Shown here one piece after another: positions 25,491 to 34,412 of a DNA stretch of 64,000 nt. How positions within the stretch are numbered: the first letter of the stretch is position 1; each line of letters begins with the position of its first letter. The notes beneath the pieces are model-generated. The model had not been told where the DNA came from. It saw only the letters and a list, made by a program, of their open reading frames with translations, and did not search any database. The stretch is taken from NCBI RefSeq assembly GCF_000744225.1, contig NZ_JQLN01000007.1:620001-684000 (forward strand), read 5' to 3'. Both the position numbers and the translations under genes were made by a program. This DNA comes from Kitasatospora mediocidica KCTC 9733. GTDB taxonomy: Bacteria; Actinomycetota; Actinomycetes; Streptomycetales; Streptomycetaceae.

Positions 25491-26269
25491 GCGCCCTCCT
25501 TGACGATCTTCTGCTGAAGGTGGTTCATCGCGCCGAGCCAGCGGTCCGGGTCGGCGGCCCGCCCGGCGTAGAAGCCGGCGACCTCGGGGTGCGGCAGGAT
25601 CAGGAAGGTGTCACGGGCCAGGTCGCGCAGCACGGCTTCGGCCACCTCGGCCGGCTCCAGGGCGTCCGCCGCGAGCAGTGCCTGGCCGAACTCGCCCGCG
25701 TCCTCAAGGATCTGGGTCCGGACGCCGAGCGGGCAGAGCGCGTGCACCCGGACGCCGCGGTGCCGATAGGTGGCCGAGAGCCATTCGGCGAAGGCCAGCG
25801 CGGCGTGCTTGGAGACCGAGTAGGGGGCCGAGCCGAGCATGGTGAGCAGTCCGGCGGCCGAGACGGTGGCCACGAAGCGGCCGCTGCCGCGCTCCAGCCA
25901 CTCGGGGAGCAGCAGTTCGGCGGCCCGCACATGCGCCATCACGTTCACCTCCCAGGCGGAGGACCAGAGTTGCTCGGGCGCCTCGGGCCCGCCGCCCGGG
26001 GCGACGCCCGCGTTGGCGCAGTAGACGTCGATCCCGCCCAGCGCGTCGCGAGCCGCCTCGATCAGCGCCGCGACGCCCTCGCGGCTCGCGGCGTCCCCGG
26101 GGACGGCGACGGCGCCGAGGGCCTGCGCGGTGCGCTGGGCGGCCGCCGCGTCGAGGTCGTTGACCACCACGCGCGCGCCCTCGGCGGCGAAGGCCGCCGC
26201 CAGAGCTGCCCCTATGCCGTTGCCGGCGCCGGTGACCACCACGCGCTGCCCGGCGTGGGCCCCGGTCAC
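25487..26269 (-). CDS. SDR-family NAD(P)-dependent oxidoreductase
   Basis: 260 residues from GTG 26269, which overlaps the previous gene's stop by four bases (GTGA). A classical short-chain dehydrogenase: VVVTGAGNGIGAALA binds the dinucleotide, VVNDLD supplies the acidic residue that favours NAD, CANAG is the strand-4 motif, and catalytic Tyr and Lys sit in APYSVSKHA with Ser in TVSAAG. The C-terminal extension (residues 225-260) is longer than average. Likely oxidises a hydroxyacyl intermediate of the pathway served by this regulon; the substrate is not known. Confidence 0.88.
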   Translation of the reverse strand: MTGAHAGQRVVVTGAGNGIGAALAAAFAAEGARVVVNDLDAAAAQRTAQALGAVAVPGDAASREGVAALIEAARDALGGIDVYCANAGVAPGGGPEAPEQLWSSAWEVNVMAHVRAAELLLPEWLERGSGRFVATVSAAGLLTMLGSAPYSVSKHAALAFAEWLSATYRHRGVRVHALCPLGVRTQILEDAGEFGQALLAADALEPAEVAEAVLRDLARDTFLILPHPEVAGFYAGRAADPDRWLGAMNHLQQKIVKEGA

Positions 26270-27021
26270 AGGCCGCCGCCCAGCGTGACGCCGCCGTCGA
26301 CCACCAGGGTCTGCCCGGTGATCCAGGCCGCGTCGGCGGAGAGCAGGAAGGCCACCGCGCCCGCGACGTCCTCGGGGACGCCGAGCCGCTTCAGCGGGTA
26401 CGGCGCGGCCGCCTCCTCCTCGCGTCCGAGGTACAGCGCCTCGGCGAAGCGGGTCTTGACCACGGCGGGCGCCACCGCGTTGACCCGGATGTTCGGGCCG
26501 AGCTCGCCGGCCAGCTCCATGGTCAGCCGGGACAGCGCCGCCTTGCTGACCCCGTACATGCCGATGCCGGGCGAGGTGCGCAGGCCGGCGATCGAGGAGA
26601 CGTTGACGATCGCGCCACCGTGCTCGCCCATCCAGGCCGCGTGCGCGAGCCGGGTCCAGGCCAGCGGGCCCAGCACGTTGACGGCCAGGATCTTGGCGGC
26701 GGCGGCCGGGTCGGTGTCCAGCACCGGGCCGTAGACCGGGTTGATGCCGGTGTTGTTGACCAGCAGGTCCAGGCGCCCGAAGGCCTCGACGGTCCGGTCG
26801 ACCGCGTCCCGCTGGTGGGCCGGGTCGTCCGCCTTGCCCGCGACCGCGATCGCGTGCTCGGGCCCGCCCAGGTCGCGGACCGCCTCGGCCAGTGGCTCGG
26901 GGTTGCGCGCGGTGACGCACACCTTGGCGCCCCGGGCCACCAGCTCGCGGGCGATGCCCAGTCCGATCCCCCGGCTGGCTCCGGTGACCAGGGCCACCTG
27001 CCCCTTCAACGAATCCGTCAT
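26266..27021 (-). CDS. SDR-family oxidoreductase (FabG-like)
   Basis: 251 residues. Classical SDR with VALVTGASRGIGLGIARE, LVNNTG, catalytic NVSSIAG Ser and MYGVSKAAL Tyr/Lys, and the FabG-type tail ITGQTLVVDGG. The first-strand acidic position is replaced by TARNP, pointing to NADP(H). It is the first gene of the operon and lies 58 bases from the TetR operator. FabG-like SDRs in catabolic operons usually oxidise 3-hydroxyacyl-CoA; that would fit a 4-hydroxyacyl route ending in beta-oxidation. Confidence 0.88.
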   Translation of the reverse strand: MTDSLKGQVALVTGASRGIGLGIARELVARGAKVCVTARNPEPLAEAVRDLGGPEHAIAVAGKADDPAHQRDAVDRTVEAFGRLDLLVNNTGINPVYGPVLDTDPAAAAKILAVNVLGPLAWTRLAHAAWMGEHGGAIVNVSSIAGLRTSPGIGMYGVSKAALSRLTMELAGELGPNIRVNAVAPAVVKTRFAEALYLGREEEAAAPYPLKRLGVPEDVAGAVAFLLSADAAWITGQTLVVDGGVTLGGGL

Positions 27022-27078
27022 GGCCGTCCTCGACTCTGTGACTCCGTGAGCTCTGGGAGCTCGGTGAACCCGTCAGTA

Positions 27079-27122
27079 ACTAAGCGCTTGCTTAGCATGT
27101 TGGCCCGGGGTCACACTGTCAA
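27079..27122 (-). promoter_or_regulatory. Promoter and TetR operator of the SDR operon
   Basis: On the minus strand TTGACA (27122-27117), a 19-base gap and TGCTAA (27097-27092) make a promoter. The -10 is embedded in the 18-bp operator ACTAAGCGCTTGCTTAGC (27079-27096), the exact reverse complement of the operator upstream of the dehydrogenase operon. The operator lies between the SDR operon and the divergent tetR gene, so the regulator probably also controls itself. Confidence 0.82.
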
Positions 27123-27164
27123 CCACCTGCAAGCACCCGCCCGGCCCGTGCGAGGATGACGCCC

Positions 27165-27770
27165 ATGACCAGCCAGCAGCATGCCGACCTGTGGTCCGGG
27201 GAGCGTCCCGAGGCCGCGCGGCGCCTGCTGCTCGCGGCCGTCGACGCCTTCGCCACCCGCGGTTTCCACGCCACCACCACCCGCGACATCGCGACGGCCG
27301 CCGGGATGAGCCCGGCCGCGCTCTACATCCACTACCCCTCCAAGGCCGCGCTGCTCGCCGAGATCAGCCGACAGGGCCACGCCGCCACCCTCGCCCTGGT
27401 CGAGGAGGCCGCCGCGCACAGCGACGACCCGCGCCTGCGGATGCGGCGGCTGGTGGAGGAGTTCACCGCCTGGCACGCCCGTGGCCACACGGTCGGCCGG
27501 ATCGTCAACTACGAGCTGCGCGCGCTGCCGGCCGAGGACTTCGAGGTGGTCGCCGAGCTGCGCCGGCGGATCGAGGACACCGTGAAGCAGGTGATCGAGG
27601 ACGGGGTGGCGGCCGGCGTCTTCCACACCCCGGAGACCCGCACGGCGGCCCGCGCGGTCACCTCGCTCGGCATCGACGTGGCGCGCTGGTACAACGAGCG
27701 CAGCAGCGAGACCCCGCAGCAGCTCGGCGAGCGCTACGGCGTCCTGGTGCTGAGGATGCTCGGCGCCTGA
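27165..27770 (+). CDS. TetR-family regulator of the acyl-CoA regulon
   Basis: 201 residues from ATG 27165, where GAGG lies nine bases upstream; an ATG at 27156 directly abuts that Shine-Dalgarno and is less likely. The N-terminal helix-turn-helix reads TTRDIATAAGMSPAALYIHY; the rest is an all-helical ligand domain with an acidic RRRIEDTVKQVIEDGV segment, usual for repressors that sense acyl-CoAs or other hydrophobic effectors. It is divergent from the SDR operon and next to one of two identical 18-bp operators, so I infer it represses both operons and is released by a pathway intermediate. Confidence 0.85.
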   Translation: MTSQQHADLWSGERPEAARRLLLAAVDAFATRGFHATTTRDIATAAGMSPAALYIHYPSKAALLAEISRQGHAATLALVEEAAAHSDDPRLRMRRLVEEFTAWHARGHTVGRIVNYELRALPAEDFEVVAELRRRIEDTVKQVIEDGVAAGVFHTPETRTAARAVTSLGIDVARWYNERSSETPQQLGERYGVLVLRMLGA

Positions 27771-28039
27771 GGCCGCTCGCAGAAGCGGAGCTGGGGGGTC
27801 GCGGTCCGAACGGGCAGGCGAATCCAGGAAACTATCAGGAACTTCACAACGTCATAGATCGAGGACGACGTGCCACTCCCCCCGGAGCGGTGCGCTGTCC
27901 CGAGGTCGGGGGGAGTGCGTCCGGCGGCAGCCCGCCGTCGGCACGCCGGGACACTGCTCGCGACCTCCTCGGTGGCCCCACCCCGGGACCGCCGCTCGGA
28001 TCCGTCCAGCCGGGCTCGATATCCAACGGAGAGTTTCAC

Positions 28040-29086
28040 GTGCAGCCCCAGCAGTCGCCGCCCACCCGCACCCGTGCCGTCCTGGCCGGCATCACCGTGC
28101 TCGCACTGTCTGCCGCCCTGTCGGCCTGCGGTGGCGGCAGCAGCAGCAAGCCGACCGCCGCCGCCAAGCCCGGCGCCGGCACGGCGGTTCCCGGGTCGGC
28201 CGCCCCGGCCGGCCCGGCGAGCAGCGCACCGCCGAAGGACGGCAAGGTCGTGATGCCGACCGGTCCCGCCGCCGACCTGAAGAAGGTCCGTGACACCAAG
28301 GCCGGACCGATCATGATGACCACCCTGGCCGGCAAGAAGTCCGGCGTCTCCGCCCAGGTCTGGGTCTGGCTGCCGCCGCAGTACAGCGACCCGAAGTTCG
28401 CCACCTTCGGCTTCCCCGTACTCACCCTCTACGCGGGCGGCCAGAGCAATGGCTACAACACCTGGACGGACAACCAGCTGCCGATCCAGGAGATCGACGC
28501 CCAGCTCGTCCAGCAGCAGAAGGCTCACCCCTTCATCATGATCATGCCGGTGCAGAACCTCAGCGGCGACGAGCACCGGTCCCTGGACTGTTCCGACATA
28601 CCCGGCCAGCCCAAGATGGGCACCTGGCTGTCCCAGGACATCCCGGACTTCGTCCGCGCCAACTTCCGCACCCTCAAGGGCCGCGACAGCTGGGGCCTGA
28701 TGGGCGCCTCCAGCGGCGCCGACTGCAGCGCCAAGCTGGCGATGCAGCACCCCGACCTCTACAAGGCGGCCGTGCCGATCGACGGCGATTTCAAGGCGGA
28801 CTCCACGCTCTGGAAGGGCCACCCGGCCGAGGACGACGCCAACAGCCCCGACAAGCTGATCGCCACCAGCAAGGCCGACGTCAGGATGCTCGCCACCGCC
28901 GGCGGCGGCAGCGCGTACGAGGTCGACGTGGTGAAGAAGTGGGCCGCCAAGGCAGCCGCCCCGACCACCGTCGAGTACTACGAGGAGCCGGGGGGCAAGC
29001 ACCTGACCTCGGACTTCGGCAAGTTGATCCCGATGAGCCTGGAGTGGCTCACCAAGAACCTCACCGGCCCGCAGAGCGACGGCTGA
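28040..29086 (+). CDS. Lipoprotein esterase of the alpha/beta-hydrolase (Ag85/EstA-like) family
   Basis: 348 residues from GTG 28040 with GGAGAG seven bases upstream. A lipoprotein signal ends in the lipobox LSAC (Cys 30), then a 50-residue Ala/Pro/Ser linker. The hydrolase domain has the nucleophile in LMGASSGADCSAK, followed by YKAAVPIDGDF, and a late catalytic His in PGGKHLTSDF. Relatives include secreted esterases and the mycolyltransferase-like fold; the substrate is not evident. The longer upstream frame reads through the tetR stop region and has no start signal. About 270 bases of promoter region separate it from tetR. Confidence 0.82.
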   Translation: MQPQQSPPTRTRAVLAGITVLALSAALSACGGGSSSKPTAAAKPGAGTAVPGSAAPAGPASSAPPKDGKVVMPTGPAADLKKVRDTKAGPIMMTTLAGKKSGVSAQVWVWLPPQYSDPKFATFGFPVLTLYAGGQSNGYNTWTDNQLPIQEIDAQLVQQQKAHPFIMIMPVQNLSGDEHRSLDCSDIPGQPKMGTWLSQDIPDFVRANFRTLKGRDSWGLMGASSGADCSAKLAMQHPDLYKAAVPIDGDFKADSTLWKGHPAEDDANSPDKLIATSKADVRMLATAGGGSAYEVDVVKKWAAKAAAPTTVEYYEEPGGKHLTSDFGKLIPMSLEWLTKNLTGPQSDG

Positions 29087-29107
29087 CGACCCGTCGACGG
29101 CCGGCAC

Positions 29108-29134
29108 GGCCCCCGGGACGTCGTCCCGGGGGCC
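29108..29134. terminator. Bidirectional terminator between esterase and protease genes
   Basis: A perfect 12-bp stem (GGCCCCCGGGAC / GTCCCGGGGGCC) with a three-base loop between convergent stop codons 21 and 8 bases away. Confidence 0.8.
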
Positions 29135-29142
29135 GGCGCGCG

Positions 29143-30006
29143 TCAGGGGGTGGGCAGGACGCAGCCCGGCAGGGTCAGCTGGAGCTTGTTGCCGGGGGCG
29201 AAGCAGGCGGTCAGCAGGTAGGTCTCCTCGGCGTAGTTGGTGCCCTCGTGGACCGTCACATTGCCGTTCTGGTCGACCTCGCAGGGGTTGTCGACCGTGC
29301 AGGTCTCGCCGTTCTCGTTGCCGGTGTTGTTGACCGCGACGAGCAGCCCGGTGGCGGTGTCGATCACCGGGGAGCCGGAGGTCCCGCCGATGGTGTTGCA
29401 GGTGGAGGTGTAGCGGACCGAGTCCTTCCAGGTCCAGTCGCCCTCGTCGAGCCGATAGACAAAACCGTCGATGGAGCAGGAGTAGGTGGTCTTCCAGTAG
29501 CCGGAGACCACCTTGATCGCGTCACCCGCCACCGGGTGGTCCGGGGATATGGTCAACGGGCTGATGCCGTAGCGCTGTTGGATCGCGGCATAGGTCGTGT
29601 TCAGCTGGTAGAGCGTCACGTCGGTGTCGGTCATGGTGGAGTACACGACCTTGCTGGCGCGCAGCGTGCCGAGCCGGCCGCCGGAGGCACTGAGCAGCGT
29701 GAAGCTGCGGCTGGAGGGCTGGTTGACGATGACCTGCCCGGGGTCGGGCATGCCGGTCTCCAGACAGTGGCCGTTGGTGAGCACCAGGGCGGGGTCGGTG
29801 CTCACCGAGTTGGGCATCCGCACCACCGAGCCGGAGCAGTCGCTCAGCGCGACGGTTCCGGCGAAGTTCACGGTCACCGCGGGAGCGGCGGCGGTGCGGG
29901 CGGTGGTGGGTGAGGTGGGGGCGGCCTGGGCGGGGGCGGCGCAGGCCAGTGCACCGGTGCCGGCGAGCAGGGTCGCGGCCAGTGCGCCGATCAGGGAGGT
30001 CTTCAC
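29143..30006 (-). CDS. Secreted trypsin-like serine protease
   Basis: 287 residues from GTG 30006, preceded by AAGGAG at eight bases. A Sec signal (KTSLIGALAATLLAGTGALA) precedes a short propeptide. The chymotrypsin-fold triad is visible: His in LVLTNGHCLE, Asp in MTDTDVTLYQL, Ser in TIGGTSGSPVID. Several Cys pairs (SDCSGS, TYSCSIDG, TSTCNT, ETCTVDNPC) should form disulfides. The S1-pocket composition suggests a glutamyl-endopeptidase or V8-like subgroup, but that is tentative. It is a single-gene unit. Confidence 0.88.
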   Translation of the reverse strand: MKTSLIGALAATLLAGTGALACAAPAQAAPTSPTTARTAAAPAVTVNFAGTVALSDCSGSVVRMPNSVSTDPALVLTNGHCLETGMPDPGQVIVNQPSSRSFTLLSASGGRLGTLRASKVVYSTMTDTDVTLYQLNTTYAAIQQRYGISPLTISPDHPVAGDAIKVVSGYWKTTYSCSIDGFVYRLDEGDWTWKDSVRYTSTCNTIGGTSGSPVIDTATGLLVAVNNTGNENGETCTVDNPCEVDQNGNVTVHEGTNYAEETYLLTACFAPGNKLQLTLPGCVLPTP

Positions 30007-30104
30007 TGTGGGGGCTCCTTGTCGTCTGTCCCGCCAACTTGGCCTGGACATGACGACATGTCAAGAGTGCCGACAGCACTCAACCCCTTGCGAAATCACG
30101 CCAG

Positions 30105-31334
30105 TTAACTGAAAGCGCGAGCGATCCGCCCGGCCACCGTCCCACTGAAGCGGACCGCCTCGGCGGCGGCGGGCAGCGGGTCGTCCGTACAGAACCAGGC
30201 CCGCTCGGTCTCCCGGCCGCGCAGCGCGCCCGGCAGCAGCCCGGGCGGCAGCCGGCGTTCGCGCCAGGCCCAGCAGAGCGCCGAGGGCAGGTCCAGCTGC
30301 CCGACCACGAAGCTGCGCCGGTCGCGCTGGGGTGACGCCGGGACCGGGCGCCCGGTCAGGTCGAGGTGCATGGCCCGCACCACGTCCACCCCGTGCTCGT
30401 TCTCGAAGAGCCGGAACTGCGCCCCGGTGCGCGGGTTGAAGTCGACCAGCTTGTACCGGCCGTCCCGCAGGTCGAGCCGCCAGTCCAGGTCCGCGCTCCC
30501 CCGGTAACCCAGCCGGCCGCAGAAGCCGGCGGCCAGCGCGGCCAGCTCGCGGTTGGGCAGCGCGCACGCCCGGGTGGTGACACCGGCCTGCGGCGGCCAG
30601 GCGCGCTGCTTGACACCGGTGAAGACCAGCGGCGCCGCGCCGTCCGCCGGGCAGTAGAGGTGGGTGATCCAGTCCTCCGACTGCTCGGGCGGCAGGTACT
30701 CCTGCACCAGCAGCGAGAGCGCCCGCCCGTCCGGCACCACCGCCCGCAGCTGCGCCTCGTCGCGGACCAGCGTGGTGTTGCCGACCACCGGTGCCCGCAG
30801 CCGGGTCCAGGCCTCCAGGTTCTTCAGGATCAGCGGGTAACCCCACTCCCGGCCGATCGCGAGCAGCTCCGCGTGGTCCGCCGGGGCCCAGGCGCGCGGG
30901 GTCGGCACGCCGTACGCGAGGCAGGTCCGGTGCAGGCCCGCCTTGCTCGCCAGCACCCGGGGCAGCCCGGGCGGCACCGGCGGCAGCAGGAGGCAGCCGC
31001 GGAGCTCCTCGGCGTGCTCGGCCAGCAGGACGGCCGCCTCGTCGTCGGTCGGCACCGCCACCGCCGGGCGCCCGATCGCCCTGCCGACCCGCAGCAGCGC
31101 GGCCACCAGCGCCTCGGGCGCCTCCAGGCCGGTCGTGGGGCAGACGAAACGCCCGGTCAGCCGACGGGAGAGCGCGGCCGGCGTGAAGCGGTCCTCCACC
31201 ATCGCGTACACCGGCACACCGCGCCTCCCGAGCGTGCGGATCGCGCCGACGCCGCCGTGGTGCTGCGGGTAGCGGCCCACCTTGACCAGCAGAGCGGGGA
31301 CCGTGCGGTCCAGGTCAGGCCCGTCGATATGCAT
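30105..31334 (-). CDS. ATP-grasp carboxylate ligase, glycan-cluster type
   Basis: 409 residues from ATG 31334, preceded by GAGG. The ATP-grasp fold shows LILKNLEAW (ATP-binding Lys), LLVQEYLPPE (Glu of the hinge) and DLDWRLDLRDGRYKLVDFNPRTGAQFRL, where the DFNPR acidic/Asn pair binds magnesium. It makes an amide or ester bond from a carboxylate and ATP; the partner is unknown. Divergent from the FAD oxidoreductase gene with 157 bases between, suggesting shared control. Its C-terminus extends beyond the grasp domain with a basic helix. Relatives are often called carbamoyl-phosphate-synthase-like. Confidence 0.8.
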   Translation of the reverse strand: MHIDGPDLDRTVPALLVKVGRYPQHHGGVGAIRTLGRRGVPVYAMVEDRFTPAALSRRLTGRFVCPTTGLEAPEALVAALLRVGRAIGRPAVAVPTDDEAAVLLAEHAEELRGCLLLPPVPPGLPRVLASKAGLHRTCLAYGVPTPRAWAPADHAELLAIGREWGYPLILKNLEAWTRLRAPVVGNTTLVRDEAQLRAVVPDGRALSLLVQEYLPPEQSEDWITHLYCPADGAAPLVFTGVKQRAWPPQAGVTTRACALPNRELAALAAGFCGRLGYRGSADLDWRLDLRDGRYKLVDFNPRTGAQFRLFENEHGVDVVRAMHLDLTGRPVPASPQRDRRSFVVGQLDLPSALCWAWRERRLPPGLLPGALRGRETERAWFCTDDPLPAAAEAVRFSGTVAGRIARAFS

Positions 31335-31491
31335 GGTGTCCTCGATTCGGCAGGCACCGGGCCGTGGCCCAGCTGCCATTGTCGGCGGCCGCGCCAGGTC
31401 CGCGCGACCCGCCGCCGGGGGCTGTGACGTGCTGTGCGGCCCCGGACGGCGCATTCTGGTACGGGGGCGCCGCAGCCGAGGAGGACGCCAT

Positions 31492-32715
31492 ATGGGCACG
31501 CAGCCGGACATCCCCGTCACCGTCGTGGGAGCAGGCCCGTACGGGCTGGCGACCGCCGCTCACCTGCGGGCCCGCAAGGTCCCGCTGCGGGTGTTCGGCG
31601 AACCGATGGACAGCTGGTCCGCCAGGATGCCGAACGGGATGTTCCTGAAGTCCACCCCGCGCGCCTCCTCGATCGCCGACCCGGGCGCGCACTGCCGGCT
31701 TCAGGACTTCCGCGCCGAGGAGGGCCGCCCGTCCGGCGAGGACCAGCACCCGGTGCCGGTCGACGAGTTCATCCGTTACGGCCACTGGTTCCAGGAGCGC
31801 TGCGTGCCGGAGGTGGAGCGCGAACGGGTCGAGCGGATCAGCTACCGGCGCTCCGCGTTCCACATCACGCTGGCCAACGGCGAGACCTTCGGCAGTCGCC
31901 GGGTGGTGCTGGCCACCGGTCTGGGCCCCTACCCGTACCTGCCGCCCTCGCTGGAGCCGCTGCTGGCCGAGGGCCGCGTCTCGCACCCGGCCGACCACGC
32001 CGACCTGGCGGTCTTCGCCGGCCGCCGGGTCGCGGTGATCGGCGCGGGGCAGTCGGCGCTGGAGAGCGCCGCCCTGCTGCACGAGGCGGGCGCCGAGCCG
32101 ACCCTGGTGGCCCGCACCCGCAAGCTGCTCTTCGGCGACCCGCCGCCCACCGACAGCCCCACCGACCGGCCGCTGCCGGTGCGCCTGGTCAAGCCCGCCT
32201 CGCCGCTGGGTCCCGGCTGGTCGCTGGTGGCCTTCGCGCATGCCCCGCAGGCCTTCCGCTACCTGCCCGAGAGCACCCGGGCCGAGCTGGTGCGCACCGT
32301 GCTGGGCCCGTCCGGCGCCTGGTGGCTGCGCGACCGGGTGGACGGGCGGTTCCCGCAGCTGACCGGGCGCACCCTGCACCGCGTGCTGGCCGACGGCGAG
32401 GGGCCGGTGCGACTGGATCTGCGCGGTGGGCAGGGCCGCCCGGAGGTGCTGGAGGCCGACCACGTGCTCTCCGCCACCGGCTACCGGGTGGACGTCGACC
32501 GGCTGCGGCTGCTCGACCCGGAGCTGCGCCGGGCGTTGTCGCGCACCGGCACCGCGCCGGTGCTCTCCGCGGAGTTCGAGTCCTCCGTGCCGGGGCTGTA
32601 CTTCGCCGGCCTGTCCGCCGCCGCGACCTTCGGGCCGGTGCTGCGCTTCGTCTGCGGGACCGGCTTCGCCGCTCGCCGGATCAGCTCGGCGGTCGTCGCC
32701 TCGGGCGGGCGGTGA
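31492..32715 (+). CDS. FAD-dependent NAD(P)-binding monooxygenase-like protein
   Basis: 407 residues from ATG 31492, with GAGGAGG eight bases upstream. Two Rossmann motifs, VTVVGAGPYGLATAAHL at the N-terminus for FAD and RVAVIGAGQSALESAALLHE near residue 185 for NADPH, give the layout of N-hydroxylating and Baeyer-Villiger flavoenzymes. An ATGY-like motif (LSATGYRVDVDRL) follows. Substrate unknown. The ATG of the GH16 gene follows its stop by one base, so they are one operon, and it is divergent from the ATP-grasp gene. A role in modifying a sugar or amino-sugar of the glycan is only an inference. Confidence 0.82.
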   Translation: MGTQPDIPVTVVGAGPYGLATAAHLRARKVPLRVFGEPMDSWSARMPNGMFLKSTPRASSIADPGAHCRLQDFRAEEGRPSGEDQHPVPVDEFIRYGHWFQERCVPEVERERVERISYRRSAFHITLANGETFGSRRVVLATGLGPYPYLPPSLEPLLAEGRVSHPADHADLAVFAGRRVAVIGAGQSALESAALLHEAGAEPTLVARTRKLLFGDPPPTDSPTDRPLPVRLVKPASPLGPGWSLVAFAHAPQAFRYLPESTRAELVRTVLGPSGAWWLRDRVDGRFPQLTGRTLHRVLADGEGPVRLDLRGGQGRPEVLEADHVLSATGYRVDVDRLRLLDPELRRALSRTGTAPVLSAEFESSVPGLYFAGLSAAATFGPVLRFVCGTGFAARRISSAVVASGGR

Positions 32716-32716
32716 G

Positions 32717-33580
32717 ATGCCCGGCCGCGCCGCGCGCACGGCCGTCGTCGCGCTGTTGGCAGCGCTGACGGCCTGCGCGGGCTCGTCGGCCGGTACGCCG
32801 GCCGGTACGGCGTCGGGGAAGCCCGCGGGGACCGCGCCGGTGAGCGACGCGACTCCGGCCGCGCCCGGCCCCTGGCACCAGGTCTTCGCTGACGAGTTCA
32901 CCGGTGACTCCCTCAACTCTGGTCGCTGGACGACGTGTTACGACTGGAACCTGGGCGGCTGCACCAACAGCGGGAACAACGAGCAACAGTGGTACCTGCC
33001 CGGTCAGGTGACCGTCGGCGGCGGCCATCTGACGCTGACCGCCGAGCGCCGCACCACCCAGGGCACCGACGGCCGGAGCTATCCGTGGACCTCCGGCATG
33101 GTCTCCACCGGCCGCGACTCCTGGGACGCGGCGCCGCGGCACACCTTCACGTACGGCTACTTCGAGGCCGCCGTCCGCTTCCCGGCCCAGAGCGGGATGT
33201 TCGGCGCCTTCTGGCTGATGCCGGCGTCCCGCTCCACCCCACCGGAGATCGACGTCGCCGAGGAGATCGCCGGATCGCAGAGCATCCAGCTGACCCTGCA
33301 CTGGCCCGGGCCGAACGGCCAGGACATGGCGCAGGCCACCCGCTACGGCCCGATCGACCTCCCCGCCGGCTTCCACGACTTCGCGGTGGACTGGGAGCCG
33401 GCCTCGGTCACCTGGTACGTCGACGGCGTCCAGCGGTTCCAGATCACCGACCGGTCCAAGATCCCCACCGTGCCGATGGAGGTACTGCTGACGCTCGCGG
33501 TGGGCTTCCCCGCCGCGCCGCCCGCCGGGGTGGACTCGGCGCAGATGCTGGTGGACCGGGTCCAGGTCTGGCAGCACTGA
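32717..33580 (+). CDS. GH16-family glycoside hydrolase, lipoprotein
   Basis: 287 residues, starting one base past the previous stop. The signal has a lipobox LTAC, so it is anchored outside the membrane after a Thr/Pro/Ala linker. The GH16 beta-jelly-roll carries the catalytic motif PEIDVAEEI (nucleophile and acid/base Glu separated as E-x-D-x-x-E) at about residue 180, with WTSGMVST before it and VDWEPASVTWYVDG after. The family cleaves beta-1,3/1,4-glucans, agars and related galactans or transglycosylates. In a biosynthetic cluster such an enzyme usually trims or releases the polysaccharide being exported. Confidence 0.88.
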   Translation: MPGRAARTAVVALLAALTACAGSSAGTPAGTASGKPAGTAPVSDATPAAPGPWHQVFADEFTGDSLNSGRWTTCYDWNLGGCTNSGNNEQQWYLPGQVTVGGGHLTLTAERRTTQGTDGRSYPWTSGMVSTGRDSWDAAPRHTFTYGYFEAAVRFPAQSGMFGAFWLMPASRSTPPEIDVAEEIAGSQSIQLTLHWPGPNGQDMAQATRYGPIDLPAGFHDFAVDWEPASVTWYVDGVQRFQITDRSKIPTVPMEVLLTLAVGFPAAPPAGVDSAQMLVDRVQVWQH

Positions 33581-33593
33581 GCAGTGCGCCCGG

Positions 33594-34412
33594 TCACGCG
33601 TCGAGGACCGGCGGACCGCCGACCGGGCGGCCGAGCGCCGCGCGGGCCCGGCGGTAGTAGCGCCACCCGGTGGTGCGCAGCTGCTCGCGGAACGGCGCGA
33701 CCGGCGCGCCGGCGCCGCGCGTCCAGGCGTCGAAGAGTTCGGCGGGCGTGTCCGAGCGCACCATCAGGCGGGCGATCCGGAACGGGTCGTCGGAGCCGGA
33801 GCTGAACGCGTTGGCCACCGCCGTCGCCGAGGTCCAGCCCGCGTCGCGGACCATCCGGCGCACCGTGAGGCTGGAGTAGCCGTGCGGGTAGGCGAAGGAC
33901 GTCACCGGGTGGTCGAGCACCTCCTCCAGACGCAGCTTGCTGAGCTTGATCTCGGTGCAGAGCTTGCGGCGCGGCAGGGTGTCCAGCTGCGGGTGGGTCT
34001 GGGTGTGGCCGCCGATCTCGAAGCCGAGCGCGTCCAGGGTGACCACCTGACGCCAGTTCAGCATCGGCGCCGGCGGCAGCAGGCTCCCGTCCGGCTCGTC
34101 GCCGGGCACGTGCAGCGCGCCGTTGGTGACGTAGAGGGTGGCGGGCAGGTTGCGTTCGGTGAGCAGCGGCGCGACCTTCCAGTAGAAGTCGGCGAAGCCG
34201 TCGTCGAAGGTGAGCACGGCCGCGCGGGCGGGCAGCGCGGGGCCACCGCGCAGCGCCGCGACCAGGCGGCGCAGCGGCACCACGGTCAGTCCGGCGTCGG
34301 CGATCCGCTCCAGCTGCTCGGCGAAAACCTTCGGGGGGACCGTGAAGGGCGCGATCCAGGCCGGCGGGTCGTCGCTCACCGAGTGGTACAGGAAAACCGG
34401 GACCGCGGTCAT
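33594..34412 (-). CDS. Polysaccharide deacetylase (NodB/CE4 family)
   Basis: 272 residues, no signal peptide seen. The NodB motifs are intact: VLTFDDGFADFYWK (catalytic base and metal Asp), GGHTQTHPQLD (two metal His) and FAYPHGYSS. Members N-deacetylate amino sugars in chitin-like glycans or peptidoglycan-linked polymers. It is the distal gene of the glycan operon: its start overlaps the stop of the small membrane protein by four bases. Being without a signal, it may act on lipid-linked precursors at the inner face or be exported by another route. Confidence 0.88.
   Translation of the reverse strand: MTAVPVFLYHSVSDDPPAWIAPFTVPPKVFAEQLERIADAGLTVVPLRRLVAALRGGPALPARAAVLTFDDGFADFYWKVAPLLTERNLPATLYVTNGALHVPGDEPDGSLLPPAPMLNWRQVVTLDALGFEIGGHTQTHPQLDTLPRRKLCTEIKLSKLRLEEVLDHPVTSFAYPHGYSSLTVRRMVRDAGWTSATAVANAFSSGSDDPFRIARLMVRSDTPAELFDAWTRGAGAPVAPFREQLRTTGWRYYRRARAALGRPVGGPPVLDA

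Noticed and set aside
27191..28039. Extension of the esterase frame back through the tetR gene
   Set aside because: It is frame-shadow of tetR and promoter sequence; the GTG at 28040 with its Shine-Dalgarno and lipoprotein signal gives the true start.
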